DNA of 34,077 nucleotides from a virus: positions 1 through 34,077 of the IMG/VR virus record IMGVR_UViG_3300035665_000149; one strand, given 5' to 3'. Under the pieces are notes generated by a model. That model searched no databases. It was not told the origin of the DNA and was given only the letters and a program-made list of their open reading frames with translations. Both the position numbers and the translations under genes were made by a program. Of the stretch, positions 23,092 through 31,874 are shown piece after piece. How positions within the stretch are numbered: the stretch's first letter is position 1; each line of letters starts with the position of its first letter.

Positions 23092-25239
23092 ATGGCAGAA
23101 CCTACTCTTGCTACATATTTAGGGCCATATAGCGCCCTTTTTAGTGGAACGCCGAAAGAAGGGCAAACTCAAGGCGGATACACATATGATGGAACTCGTT
23201 GGGTTCCAAGTGCAGAATATGTAAAAAAACAATCTGCAATGACGCTTGGCGAAAAACAGCGCAATTTTTTAAAACAAGTTAACGAAATAGCACTTCCAAA
23301 ATTACAATCAGAAAAAGCAAGGGACGGAGAATATCTTTCTCAGTGGAATAACTTATATTTAGATTCTAAGAATAGATTACAAGAAATCATATCTGATTCT
23401 GGAAGTTATTCTGCTGAAGTCAGAGCTTTAGCTGGCGAAAAGCTCAAATTACTTGAGTCCTCTTATAAGACAGGCAGCACAACTGCTTACGCTGCCTTGG
23501 GCAAAAAGCCCGGAGACAAAGACACGCCCACCATCGGACAGCTAGCTGTATACGCCAAGTCTCTTCAGCCTCCCGACACAAAGGCTATTCTACAAGAGAA
23601 CGTAGATGCCATGAAGGCCGTCTTAGGAGAGGCGGCAAACCTTGAACTGCAATACGCACCGCAGCTAGCTCAGGTCACAGGTCAGGCTCAACGCGAGCAG
23701 ATGATCAAGAACATTCAGGCTGCAACAGACACGCCTGAAGTTAGTGCGCTTCGCAGTAAGCCCGAACTTACCGCAGCAGAACAACAGACGCTTGCTCAAT
23801 ACGACGCTCAGTTTGCCAACATTCCTACTGCCGAGCTGGCAGCACGCGCAGACACGCTCTTTAACCAAGCTATTCAGCGGGGCAAGTTGGGGCAGTATCA
23901 AGAGTTGATGCCTCAGTATCAAGAGCAATATCTTGAGCAGATGCCGGGTGCGGAGCAAACGCTTGCATCTCTTGGTCAACTTGGCACACAGATGGCGCAG
24001 CGGGCAACGCAAGCTCCGCAACTTACAGCGTTTGAGCAACAGGTAGCAGGGCCAACCTATGGCCAAGAGCTTGGTAAGGTTGCAGGTCCACAGCTACAAT
24101 CCGATCTTGGCACGATTAATCAAAATCTTATCAACCAATACATGAGCGCAATGCCCGGAGTTGAGGAGGGAGCGCGGCGTCTTGGGCAGCAAATCAACTT
24201 GGACCTATCCCTTGGAAGATCTTTAACGCCAGAACAAGAACGTCTGGCCACCCAAGCTGCTCGCGAGGCTTACGCTGCCCGTGGAATGGCTCTTGGCCCG
24301 CAGGCAATCACCTCGGAAGTACTCAATCGGGAAGAGCTCGCAAACCAACGGTATCGTGAGCGTCAGGCTGCTGCCCAACAGGCAATGGGCACAATTTCCA
24401 ATTTGTATCAGCCAGCTTTGGCACAGACATACGCCAGACAAGCAGGAGCCGAGCAATACGAATTAGGCGCACAAGGCCAACAGTTTGGTCAAGCTGCTAC
24501 TAGAGAGCAACAACAAGCTGCTATTCAGGGCCAACAGTTTGGTCAAGCTCTTGCCAGAGGAGAAGCCGAGTCTGGTCGCTTGCAGGCTGCAAACACGCTA
24601 CAGTCAAATGCGGCTAACATTGCCGCAAGCACTCTTGGCACACAACAACAGGCGCTGGCCCCAGCGATGGCCGCATATTTTAATGTGCCGCCAACACAGG
24701 GCGCTTATGGCACGTCTGCTAACCAAGCGCAGAATCAGTACGCTCAAGCCGGGCTAAACATTGCTAACCCGACTAATCCTGTGATTACCGGGCTGAACAT
24801 GCTGCCTTATCAAAACACGATGAGTCAGTATAGCAACCAAGCAAACTTTGCTGCCTCATACCTACAAGGAAGAGCAAGCCAACCTTCAGGAGGAGGAGGA
24901 GGAGGCCTATGCTGCTTTATCATGCTAGAAGCTCGCTACGGGAATGGCGTGATGGATGAAGTTGTACGCCGCTACAGAGACGAGCATGTGACGCCGCGCA
25001 ATCGTCGTGGCTACTACAAGCTGGCAGAAGTGTTTGTGCCCTTGATGCGCAAGTCTAAATTGTTTAAGTTTACGGTGTCTAAACTGTTTGCAGATCCGCT
25101 AGTGTCATTTGCCAAGTGGTACTACGGCCAGAACAAACACGGCTGGGTGTTTAAGCCAGTTGAAGGATTTTGGATGAATGTCTTTGATTTGCTTGGCGAG
25201 GATGTGCCGTTCATCCGCGAAAACGGTGAAATTGTTTAA
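23092..25239 (+). CDS. Ala/Gln-rich virion protein with CFI-like C-terminal domain
   Basis: The 715-residue protein has a helical N-terminal half and a long Ala/Gln-rich helical centre (about 200-560), typical of internal or ejection proteins. After a six-Gly linker (about 600-605) comes a distinct C-terminal domain: L-C607-C608-F-I-M-LEARYGNG, VVRRYRDEH, RRGYYKLAEVFVPLMRKSK and DPLVSFAKWYYG. This resembles the CFI-box C-terminal domains and a conserved phage variant; the role of the Cys pair is unknown. The linker suggests that the domain is a module added to a virion protein. It lies eight bases after the short fibre-like gene. Confidence 0.6.
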   Translation: MAEPTLATYLGPYSALFSGTPKEGQTQGGYTYDGTRWVPSAEYVKKQSAMTLGEKQRNFLKQVNEIALPKLQSEKARDGEYLSQWNNLYLDSKNRLQEIISDSGSYSAEVRALAGEKLKLLESSYKTGSTTAYAALGKKPGDKDTPTIGQLAVYAKSLQPPDTKAILQENVDAMKAVLGEAANLELQYAPQLAQVTGQAQREQMIKNIQAATDTPEVSALRSKPELTAAEQQTLAQYDAQFANIPTAELAARADTLFNQAIQRGKLGQYQELMPQYQEQYLEQMPGAEQTLASLGQLGTQMAQRATQAPQLTAFEQQVAGPTYGQELGKVAGPQLQSDLGTINQNLINQYMSAMPGVEEGARRLGQQINLDLSLGRSLTPEQERLATQAAREAYAARGMALGPQAITSEVLNREELANQRYRERQAAAQQAMGTISNLYQPALAQTYARQAGAEQYELGAQGQQFGQAATREQQQAAIQGQQFGQALARGEAESGRLQAANTLQSNAANIAASTLGTQQQALAPAMAAYFNVPPTQGAYGTSANQAQNQYAQAGLNIANPTNPVITGLNMLPYQNTMSQYSNQANFAASYLQGRASQPSGGGGGGLCCFIMLEARYGNGVMDEVVRRYRDEHVTPRNRRGYYKLAEVFVPLMRKSKLFKFTVSKLFADPLVSFAKWYYGQNKHGWVFKPVEGFWMNVFDLLGEDVPFIRENGEIV

Positions 25240-25251
25240 CCTGTTATTTAT

Positions 25252-26247
25252 ATGCAAGGATTTTCACAAGTTAACGCTGGAGATTATTTCCCGCAAGAAA
25301 TTGCCAGTCAAATTGCCAGTGCGTACTCAAGAATGGGAGCGGGGCAGGCTGGCATTGAAAATAGAGAAGATGCTATAGCCGAACAAAAGCGGCAGAAAAA
25401 AAAGGCGTTGCAAAATATGGCAATTTTAGTTGGAGCAACGGCACTTACAGGTGGAGCTGCTGCTTTAGCTGCTCCGGGGGCAATGGCGGGCGGGCTTGGC
25501 GCTGGGTTATCTACTTTTGGCAAAGGTGCGCTTGGGGCTTTTACAGGTGCAGGGTCGGTTGCTCCGAACGTTAAAGGGCTTGCTGGTGGATTGAGCACTA
25601 CTGCTGGCGCTTTAGGAAGAGGAGTTACGGGTTCTTTGATTAACAGTGCAGTTATGGGAGCAATGGGTGGAGGAGCTGGAGGCGGAGGCGGAGGCGGTGG
25701 TAGTGCTATGCCACAACAAGCAATCGCTGGTGCAATTGGGTCTTACTTTCAGGATGTACAGTCGGCAAACAAAAGTAATCGCATTTTAGAAGGAACGCTT
25801 AAAGATCCTGCTGTTCGCGAGGCGTTGTACCCGGGAGTAAAACAAGAGCAAGTTGACGCCTTGATGAAGTACAAGGACACGCTTGGCACAATTGATGGCG
25901 CACAATACTTGCAACAAACACTGCCAATGCTATCGCGAGCTGCTGCTGGCAATGTAGAGTTCGATAGGCAGATGCAGTTGCAGGCTCGGCGCAACGAGCC
26001 AGACTACGCAAGAATACAAGCTTCTCAAAAATCGCCAATTGATATCTCTGGAATGGCGTCTGGTCTTAAGGGCGCAATTGCGACTCCTTCTCCAGCGACT
26101 CCTGCTCCAATGCCAGGGTCTGAACTTGACTTGCAAGATGCTGTTGGAAAACTTGAATCTTTTATGATTCAAAAATACGGGCCAGATTATAAGGCAAGAA
26201 GAATAAGTCCAACGCAAAAAGACATAAACGAATTTGGCATGCAGTAA
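25252..26247 (+). CDS. Gly/Ala-rich putative internal virion protein
   Basis: The 331-residue protein has a charged N-terminal helix (about 33-52) followed by a long Gly/Ala/Val hydrophobic region (about 56-155), ending in GGGAGGGGGGGGS (about 139-151). This could insert in membranes. A helical C-terminal half (LMKYKDTLGTIDGAQYLQQT) follows, then a Pro-rich segment (TPSPATPAPMPGS). Small ejection proteins of podoviruses have such membrane-active parts. The start ATG follows CCTGTTATTTAT. No enzyme motif is present. Confidence 0.5.
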   Translation: MQGFSQVNAGDYFPQEIASQIASAYSRMGAGQAGIENREDAIAEQKRQKKKALQNMAILVGATALTGGAAALAAPGAMAGGLGAGLSTFGKGALGAFTGAGSVAPNVKGLAGGLSTTAGALGRGVTGSLINSAVMGAMGGGAGGGGGGGGSAMPQQAIAGAIGSYFQDVQSANKSNRILEGTLKDPAVREALYPGVKQEQVDALMKYKDTLGTIDGAQYLQQTLPMLSRAAAGNVEFDRQMQLQARRNEPDYARIQASQKSPIDISGMASGLKGAIATPSPATPAPMPGSELDLQDAVGKLESFMIQKYGPDYKARRISPTQKDINEFGMQ

Positions 26248-26253
26248 TTTTTT

Positions 26254-27216
26254 ATGCCGTATACACCTGAACAGCTTAATCAAATTTTAAAGGCGTTTAA
26301 TTCGCCTGTAGCTGAAGCTGCGCCTGACACAAGTGTTCGTGATCTGCGTGCGCCTGTTGAGCCTTCTGCGCAGGAAAGCGTGGAAGCTCCACCGCCATCT
26401 GTATATGACGAGTATCAAAAGAAATATTTGGATACGCAAAAAAAGCGAGCTGCTGGAGAGTTGTATATTGCGCAACAGATGCTTGCAAACCCAGGCCAAC
26501 AAGAGGCAATAGATAAAGCTCTTAAAAGAGTATTGAATGCAGATGTTCCAGAAATGCCTGCATTTGAACAAACCGAGCCTGCAAAGAAAATAATGGAACG
26601 GTTGCCAGCTTTTGCAAACAAAGATTATGTAATTAAAAACATAAAAAAAGAACTTGATGCTGCTGATAAAATTAAAGATTCGCAAGAAAAGCTGCAACGC
26701 ATTTTTACAATCTTGCCAAAAATGATTCAATCTGCCGGAACTGGCGGAACAGACGCGCTGCAACCTGCTGAAATTATTCTTGGATTGCCTGAGGCTCAGA
26801 CAATTTTCACATGGGCAACTGCTAACAAAAAAGATTTAACCTCTCCAACAACATGGTTGGAAATTACAACTGACCCAGTTTTAAAAAATACATTTAGCGC
26901 AAACCCAGACGCCTACATTAAAAAAGCAAAAGGCGCTTACAATACAATTTCATCTACTCGTAATGAAGAGTTGAATCAATTTGAGCGCATGTCTTCAAGG
27001 GATTGGGTTCGCAAAAACACAGGGCTTCAATTACTAGAACAATATCAAGATGACGACTTGCAACAAATTGCACCTCGCCCATCTACGGCTGCAACATTTT
27101 CAACTGGGCTTGGTGGTGCGGTTCAGCGTACCGAGGCAGCACCGCAGCAACAAAGCGCTGCGCCTAACTTAAAGAAGGCATATCGCAATGCTGCTGGCAA
27201 ATGGGTAATACCCTAG
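26254..27216 (+). CDS. Putative internal virion protein, unknown
   Basis: The 320-residue protein begins MPYTPEQLNQILKAFNSPVA, then a Pro/Ala/Glu-rich flexible segment, then a long helical body rich in Lys/Gln (YLDTQKKRAAGELYIAQQML), and ends with a Gln/Pro/Ala-rich tail and a short basic end (KKAYRNAAGKWVIP). It has no Cys, membrane span or enzyme motif. It sits in the block of large virion genes, so an ejection or core role is likely by position. It overlaps nothing; the start ATG follows TAATTTTTT. Confidence 0.5.
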   Translation: MPYTPEQLNQILKAFNSPVAEAAPDTSVRDLRAPVEPSAQESVEAPPPSVYDEYQKKYLDTQKKRAAGELYIAQQMLANPGQQEAIDKALKRVLNADVPEMPAFEQTEPAKKIMERLPAFANKDYVIKNIKKELDAADKIKDSQEKLQRIFTILPKMIQSAGTGGTDALQPAEIILGLPEAQTIFTWATANKKDLTSPTTWLEITTDPVLKNTFSANPDAYIKKAKGAYNTISSTRNEELNQFERMSSRDWVRKNTGLQLLEQYQDDDLQQIAPRPSTAATFSTGLGGAVQRTEAAPQQQSAAPNLKKAYRNAAGKWVIP

Positions 27217-27222
27217 TACTTT

Positions 27223-29604
27223 ATGGCACAACAAATACAGCTTCCAGACGGCAATATCGTTGAGTTTCCAGATGACGCAACAAACGAAGATATTTCGGCT
27301 GCGCTAAATGAGTACGTCCCTGCGCAGCAAGAGGGCGTTCCATCGTTATCTCAGCGCGCGCTAGAGGCTGCTGCACCATACATTCGCGGAGCAGGGCCAA
27401 CGGCGTCTGCTGCACTGGCGGGCGCTGCAATTGGAACTGCGCTTCCATTTATTACGCCTCCAGTAGGAGCGGGATTAATGGCAATTGCAGCAGAGGCAAC
27501 ACAAGTACTTGGTGACCCAGCAGTGCTTGTGCTTAATAAATATCTTGGCACTGACTATACCCCACCAAGTCAAACGATTCAGTCGTTTCTGTCATCCATT
27601 GGATTGCCTGAAAGTAAAACGCAAGAAGCTAAATTAACAGAAGCAATGGCGCGTGGCACGGCTGGAGCTTTAGCAACTAGGGGACTTGGAACTGCAATCA
27701 AAGGATTAACGCAAGCCGCCACTGGCGAACGCAGTGTAGCCGCAGAAGTTGGCAGAATGCTTGCGGATCAACCCGGCAGACAGGCTGTTGCTGGAGCAAC
27801 TGGTGGAGCGGCATCGGAAGCCACAAGGCAGGCACTTGAAGGCAAGCAAGCTCCAGAGTGGATGAAGGAGTACATATTCCCTGTGCTGGAAATGGGAGCG
27901 GGAATGGTTGGTGGAGCAGGCGGGTCTTATCTTGCTGGGAAGACTCAAGCCGCTGCATCAATGCGAAGTGGCACATACCCTGGAGCGCCCGGACTAACGC
28001 CAGAACAAACAGCACTTGGCGTGCAGGAGCTGGAAGCCAAGGGGCAACAGATTCCGACTTCGTATTTATTCCCACCAAAAGGTCCAGTAGGAAAAACGCT
28101 TCAACGGCTTGCTAGAGCTGGAACTGCCGGAGAACTGGATCAAGAGCTTATTGCTTTTAGGAATCAGGAGATTGAGAAGTTCTTTGCTGATAAGGGAATT
28201 ACCCCTGGGCAGGCATCACTTGCAAAAGTTACAGAAGATTTAAATGCGACTAGAACAGCAAATGTAAGACGGTTGTCAGGGATTAATGATGAAATCATTA
28301 AGGACGCAGACAAAACAATTAAAACAGTTTCTGTTCAAAAGTCGCTTGCTGCAATTGACAAAGAGATTGAAACTCTAAAAAAGAAGTACCCAACTGATCA
28401 CATTGTAATTACAGATAAGTTGGAAAAAATTAAAGACGGAATTGCAGGTGCGCCTATTAAGCCTCCAGTTCTACTTGATCAGTTTGGAAACGAAATAAAT
28501 AGACAACCAATAAGACAAGGGCAGTCATTTTCATCTGTTGATGCAAATAGAGATAAAGTTGGTGCTATTACAAAAGATCCATCTTTGGCTGCAATAAAGC
28601 AAGATGAGCTTAAAAGAATATCTACAAAAATTTACGGCATCATTAAAGATGACATGCGTAACTTTTTAAAAGACAACAATCTGAAAGCTGACTTATGGGA
28701 TTCCACTACAGCAGAACTGTATGAGTCTGCTGGGCAATTAGACGTCAGCGGATTGCGCCATATATTAAACATGGGAGATGTTCAGCCAGAGGCTGCATCG
28801 AGGCTGTTGTTTAGCGTCAAGCCGAGTGAGGTTAAATTGGTGTATGACAATCTCAGCCCAGAAGGCAAACGCAATGCTCAGTATGCAATGCTTGAAAAGG
28901 CGTTGAGCGATTCTATCAATCAAACCACGCTAGAACCTAGTGCGGCTTTAGTTGAAAAAAGACTTAATCAACTTAAAAAGGATTCTAACATCTTCTTTAA
29001 GAACACACTTCAAAAAGACGAAATTGAAGGGTTAACTCGGATGCTTCGCCTGACATCACCTGCTGTAGAATTGCAGGCAGATCCGGCCACGGGGCAGCGG
29101 GCAGTTGCTCCAATGGCAGCAATGGCAGCATTGGCTGGTCAAGGCGCAGCAAAAACAATCGCCGCCGCAACGCTGCTCGATCGAGTCGCTAGCTTTTACG
29201 AGTCGCCAGTTGCTCGTAAAATACTAAAGGCTATTCCTAAAGCGCCAAAAGATTCCCCGGAAGAATTTGCGCTGACTAAACGGTTCATGAATGCATTTGA
29301 AATTCACAACGACCAGAAGTCCGTTGAGGATCTTGAAAAAAAGCGTATTGCAATGGCGTTTTTGCCAGATAATACAACAAATGAACAAATGCCAAACGGC
29401 AGTTTCATTAAGGTGGACAACAGTCTTGGTTACAAAATGATCAAGCCAGCAAATGGCGGGATTAAATTGTTTGATAAAACTGGGACTCAAGTTCCTGGTA
29501 TTTTTGCAGACGAAAAAACAGCCATTCAAAAGGCCACAAATTTAACGTATCGCGAAGTCATTCAACAAATTCGAGCAAAAGAAAAAGCATATGCCTCTGA
29601 ATAA
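27223..29604 (+). CDS. Large internal virion protein with membrane segments
   Basis: The 793-residue protein begins with IQLPDGNIVEFPDDATNEDI, an N-terminal block (LPDG..FP....E.ISAAL) seen in phage ejection/core proteins. Three hydrophobic Gly/Ala stretches, about 60-92, 220-240 and 627-650, could cross a membrane. The middle (300-600) is a long, charged coiled-coil-rich region (AIDKEIETLKKKYPTDHIVI). It is probably released into the cell envelope during DNA entry. No lytic transglycosylase motif was found. The last bases overlap the next gene by 14. Confidence 0.6.
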   Translation: MAQQIQLPDGNIVEFPDDATNEDISAALNEYVPAQQEGVPSLSQRALEAAAPYIRGAGPTASAALAGAAIGTALPFITPPVGAGLMAIAAEATQVLGDPAVLVLNKYLGTDYTPPSQTIQSFLSSIGLPESKTQEAKLTEAMARGTAGALATRGLGTAIKGLTQAATGERSVAAEVGRMLADQPGRQAVAGATGGAASEATRQALEGKQAPEWMKEYIFPVLEMGAGMVGGAGGSYLAGKTQAAASMRSGTYPGAPGLTPEQTALGVQELEAKGQQIPTSYLFPPKGPVGKTLQRLARAGTAGELDQELIAFRNQEIEKFFADKGITPGQASLAKVTEDLNATRTANVRRLSGINDEIIKDADKTIKTVSVQKSLAAIDKEIETLKKKYPTDHIVITDKLEKIKDGIAGAPIKPPVLLDQFGNEINRQPIRQGQSFSSVDANRDKVGAITKDPSLAAIKQDELKRISTKIYGIIKDDMRNFLKDNNLKADLWDSTTAELYESAGQLDVSGLRHILNMGDVQPEAASRLLFSVKPSEVKLVYDNLSPEGKRNAQYAMLEKALSDSINQTTLEPSAALVEKRLNQLKKDSNIFFKNTLQKDEIEGLTRMLRLTSPAVELQADPATGQRAVAPMAAMAALAGQGAAKTIAAATLLDRVASFYESPVARKILKAIPKAPKDSPEEFALTKRFMNAFEIHNDQKSVEDLEKKRIAMAFLPDNTTNEQMPNGSFIKVDNSLGYKMIKPANGGIKLFDKTGTQVPGIFADEKTAIQKATNLTYREVIQQIRAKEKAYASE

Positions 29605-29743
29605 ATCCGCATCCGACAAAGCATTCACTCAAAATCTTAAGGCTGAACTTGGCGCTGGTAAGCCAAAGAAGCAAGCACTTGCTATTGCTTACAGCGTGCA
29701 GAAGCAGGCCGCAAAACAGCAGGCTGCCCGCAAGCGCAAATAG
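29591..29743 (+). CDS. 50-residue basic phage protein
   Basis: ATG 29591 to TAG 29743 gives 50 residues with GAGKPKKQALAIAYSVQKQA, a motif common in small phage proteins of unknown function, and a basic end (AARKRK). It begins inside the last codons of the large virion gene and ends three bases before the phosphoesterase start. It could bind nucleic acid, but that is inference. Confidence 0.7.
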   Translation: MPLNKSASDKAFTQNLKAELGAGKPKKQALAIAYSVQKQAAKQQAARKRK

Positions 29744-29746
29744 CCT

Positions 29747-30499
29747 ATGGCAAACATAACACGGAAGTGGAAACGCTTCCTTGCGGTATCGTGCAGCCAC
29801 GGCTACATGGCCGATCGGGCTGTACTCAAGGAAGTCCTTCGCTTTCGTGATAGGTGGAAGCCGGACGCGGTGCTGCATCTGGGTGATGCCATCGATATGA
29901 CTTGTCTGCGCACCGGCGCACTCACTAATGACAACGCCGACTCAGCCGTCGATCCTGAGGCTGACTTGAACGACGGTCTAGCGTTTATCTCAGCACTACG
30001 TCCCCAGCACTACCTACTCGGCAACCACGAGGCTCGGCTGGTCACGCTGATGAGTCACCCCAAGGCGATTATCTCGGCGCTGGCGACTCGTGTCTATCAC
30101 CAGATCCACGACAGAGCCAAGTCGATTAAATGCAAGGTGTACGACTACAAGCTCAAGATCGGCTTTGTTGGGTTAGGCGATGCTCTTTTCCAGCACGGCT
30201 ATCTTCACAGCGAGAATGCGCTGCGGGATTCCGCCGAGCGTATGTGTCACGGACGGTACACCAAGCTTGTCATGGGCCACATTCACCGTGTACAAATCGC
30301 TGAAGGTCGGCGCATTAAAGGGGTGACTGGCTACTCTGTTGGGTGGCTAGGAGATCCCGAAATGGCTGGCTATGCGGAGAATAGAATCGCAACCACCGCA
30401 TGGAGTCGAGGTTGGGCGTGGGGTGAATATACTGACAATGAGACAATTGTATGGCTGACAAAAGAAACAAAAGACGGAAGCTTCCGGCTCCCCGTGTAA
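29747..30499 (+). CDS. Calcineurin-like metallophosphoesterase
   Basis: The 250-residue protein shows the dimetal phosphoesterase motifs: SCSHG (15-19), GDAID (46-50), GNHE (92-95), a single His in FQHGY (His 150) and GHIH (177-180). The first motif normally reads D-x-H; here the Asp position is Cys 16, a substitution at a key ligand that may weaken or change metal binding. Other family members show variation here, so this may be a variant and not a dead enzyme. Phage members occur with replication genes; the substrate is unknown. The next gene starts 49 bases before the stop. Confidence 0.85.
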   Translation: MANITRKWKRFLAVSCSHGYMADRAVLKEVLRFRDRWKPDAVLHLGDAIDMTCLRTGALTNDNADSAVDPEADLNDGLAFISALRPQHYLLGNHEARLVTLMSHPKAIISALATRVYHQIHDRAKSIKCKVYDYKLKIGFVGLGDALFQHGYLHSENALRDSAERMCHGRYTKLVMGHIHRVQIAEGRRIKGVTGYSVGWLGDPEMAGYAENRIATTAWSRGWAWGEYTDNETIVWLTKETKDGSFRLPV

Positions 30500-30708
30500 A
30501 GGGAGACTGGCTCGCGCAGCTTGCCGAAACTCTGCACGCAAAGTGTGCTCCTCCGGGGTGGTACACGCTCACTCAAATTGCTCAACGCCTAAACATGGGC
30601 AGAACTGCGGCGCGTAATGTCCTTAATCGAAACAAGGCTGCCGCACAGACATTTTTGCACAAAACGTGTGACGGCAGGATTATCCCCACGGTACATTACA
30701 AGCTATGA
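30451..30708 (+). CDS. HTH-like DNA-binding protein
   Basis: The 85-residue protein overlaps the phosphoesterase by 49 bases and starts at ATG 30451. The N-terminus is very basic (ADKRNKRRKLPAPRVKGDW); the middle contains a helix-turn-helix-like block, WYTLTQIAQRLNMGRTAARN. It is probably DNA-binding, and may be a transcriptional or replication accessory protein. No partner is evident. The start is upstream of the natural stop, but no later in-frame ATG covers the conserved part. Confidence 0.65.
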   Translation: MADKRNKRRKLPAPRVKGDWLAQLAETLHAKCAPPGWYTLTQIAQRLNMGRTAARNVLNRNKAAAQTFLHKTCDGRIIPTVHYKL

Positions 30709-30977
30709 GCCCGCAAGAATCTGAACGCCAAGCCATCATCCAACGTGCAAAAGACATTTTGTCTGAGTACTTTGAGTGTGGCGAGATTCTGGTGCAGGCG
30801 CAGAACGAACTTGATAACGACAACACAGATCGCTACGAGGCCGGTTGGGGCAACCGTTTTGCTCGTGATCGCCACATCCATCTCATGCACCAAGAGCGTG
30901 TGCTAGAACATTCTTGGTCAGAAGAGTGTGATGATGAAGATGATGACGATGATGATGAAATTCGTGCAAAAAAGTAG
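30705..30977 (+). CDS. 90-residue acidic-tailed protein, unknown
   Basis: ATG 30705 overlaps the preceding stop by four bases (ATGA). The N-terminus is helical, with Glu/Gln-rich segments; the middle has the aromatic string WGNRFARDRHIHLMHQERVL. The C-terminus is a run of Asp/Glu (CDDEDDDDDDE) and ends RAKK. The acidic stretch is encoded by GAT/GAC repeats. It could act as an antirestriction or DNA-mimic-type protein, but no evidence beyond charge supports that. Confidence 0.6.
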   Translation: MSPQESERQAIIQRAKDILSEYFECGEILVQAQNELDNDNTDRYEAGWGNRFARDRHIHLMHQERVLEHSWSEECDDEDDDDDDEIRAKK

Positions 30978-31031
30978 TTGCGCGTAGAAAAGCAACGTGT
31001 AGGTTGCTGGCATTCGGCAGATGGTCTGCTG
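30977..31031 (+). promoter_or_regulatory. Mutually exclusive hairpins before the ssDNA-binding gene
   Basis: AGCAAC (30991-30996) pairs with GTTGCT (31003-31008) around GTGTAG. CGGCAGA (31015-31021) pairs with TCTGCTG (31025-31031), seven pairs with one G-U, around TGG. The upstream GTTGC at 30977-30981 can instead pair with GCAAC at 30992-30996, so two folds are possible. The gene starts 17 bases later. It may control expression of the OB-fold gene. Confidence 0.4.
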
Positions 31032-31047
31032 ATGAAACTTAACAAAA

Positions 31048-31692
31048 ATGAAAGTAGCAACAATTGCAGATCTTGCTAACCTAGCTGACGGGTCCGTCAT
31101 TGGGGAGATGCGAGTAACAATCAAGACGGTCTATCCTCCCCGCACTGGGCAGGGCAAATTCGGTGAATGGCGCGTACAGAACTGCGTTATTCAGGACAGC
31201 ACAGGTGAGGCTAAAGCTTCATTTTGGATCCCCGACGAGATGAACGATCTTAAGGGGCAAATGGTGACTCTGAAGTCACAGCCCGGAAAGAAAGGGCTCG
31301 ATGGTCTGTCGGTTAAGACTAGCACGCACTCCGGCGAGAACGAGCTCAAGGTCACGGACAAGGCGGCCATCATCGACGACGCAAGCGGTGCGTCACCAGT
31401 TGCCAGCCCACGCAAGCCTGTGCAGGCTTCGTCACCTGTGTCGCTGACTGTGGCTGATGCCAAGCGTGCGCTATTCCAAGCGGCACAGCTTATGGCTGAA
31501 GCGATCAAAGCAGCCGAGTGGGTTGGCTCACAGGCGCAGGTCACACCGGAGCAGTTGCAGGCGATTGCCACCAGCCTGTTTATCTCCGCAGATCGTGCGG
31601 GATTTGCGAAGGCATTCCCCTCAGCGCAGACTAAACCGGCTGCAAAGAAGGAAGAAGTACCTGAGTTAGAGGAGGACGATCTCAAATGGTAA
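31048..31692 (+). CDS. OB-fold ssDNA-binding protein
   Basis: The 214-residue protein has an OB-like N-terminal domain (about 5-108): IADLANLADGSVIGEMRVTI, GEWRVQNCVIQDSTGE and ASFW, like replication proteins that bind ssDNA. A helical region follows (about 134-190), then a Lys/Pro-rich linker and an acidic tail ending PELEEDDLKW, similar to the acidic C-termini of SSBs, which recruit partners. It lies in the replication block and the next gene starts 7 bases before its stop. The single-stranded DNA role is inferred from fold and tail. Confidence 0.7.
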   Translation: MKVATIADLANLADGSVIGEMRVTIKTVYPPRTGQGKFGEWRVQNCVIQDSTGEAKASFWIPDEMNDLKGQMVTLKSQPGKKGLDGLSVKTSTHSGENELKVTDKAAIIDDASGASPVASPRKPVQASSPVSLTVADAKRALFQAAQLMAEAIKAAEWVGSQAQVTPEQLQAIATSLFISADRAGFAKAFPSAQTKPAAKKEEVPELEEDDLKW

Positions 31693-31874
31693 AAGCTAAA
31701 GACATTGCTGCAATGGCAAACGTCAGCCTTCAGACAGTCCTGAAGTGGGCGCGTGAAGGTAAGATTCCTCATCACCGCATCAGCGCACGTTGTTTGCGGT
31801 TCAGCATGGAGGAAGTTAACCATTGGCTCCAAGTCAAACGAGATGCCTATAAACAGTCGAGCCAAGGGGTGTAG
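31686..31874 (+). CDS. Excisionase-like winged HTH protein
   Basis: The 62-residue protein reads IAAMANVSLQTVLKWAREGK and IPHHRISARCLRFSMEEVNH, the excisionase/MerR-type HTH pattern (HTH_17). It starts inside the end of the OB-fold gene and its own end overlaps the nuclease gene. In temperate phages such proteins direct excision, but no integrase is seen here and this protein may be a replication or transcription factor. It is complete at this length. Confidence 0.75.
   Translation: MVKAKDIAAMANVSLQTVLKWAREGKIPHHRISARCLRFSMEEVNHWLQVKRDAYKQSSQGV

Noticed and set aside
31029-31050. CUGAUGA as in a hammerhead ribozyme core
   Set aside because: No fitting stem II, GAAA and stem III follow; it is part of the hairpin and leader before an ATG.
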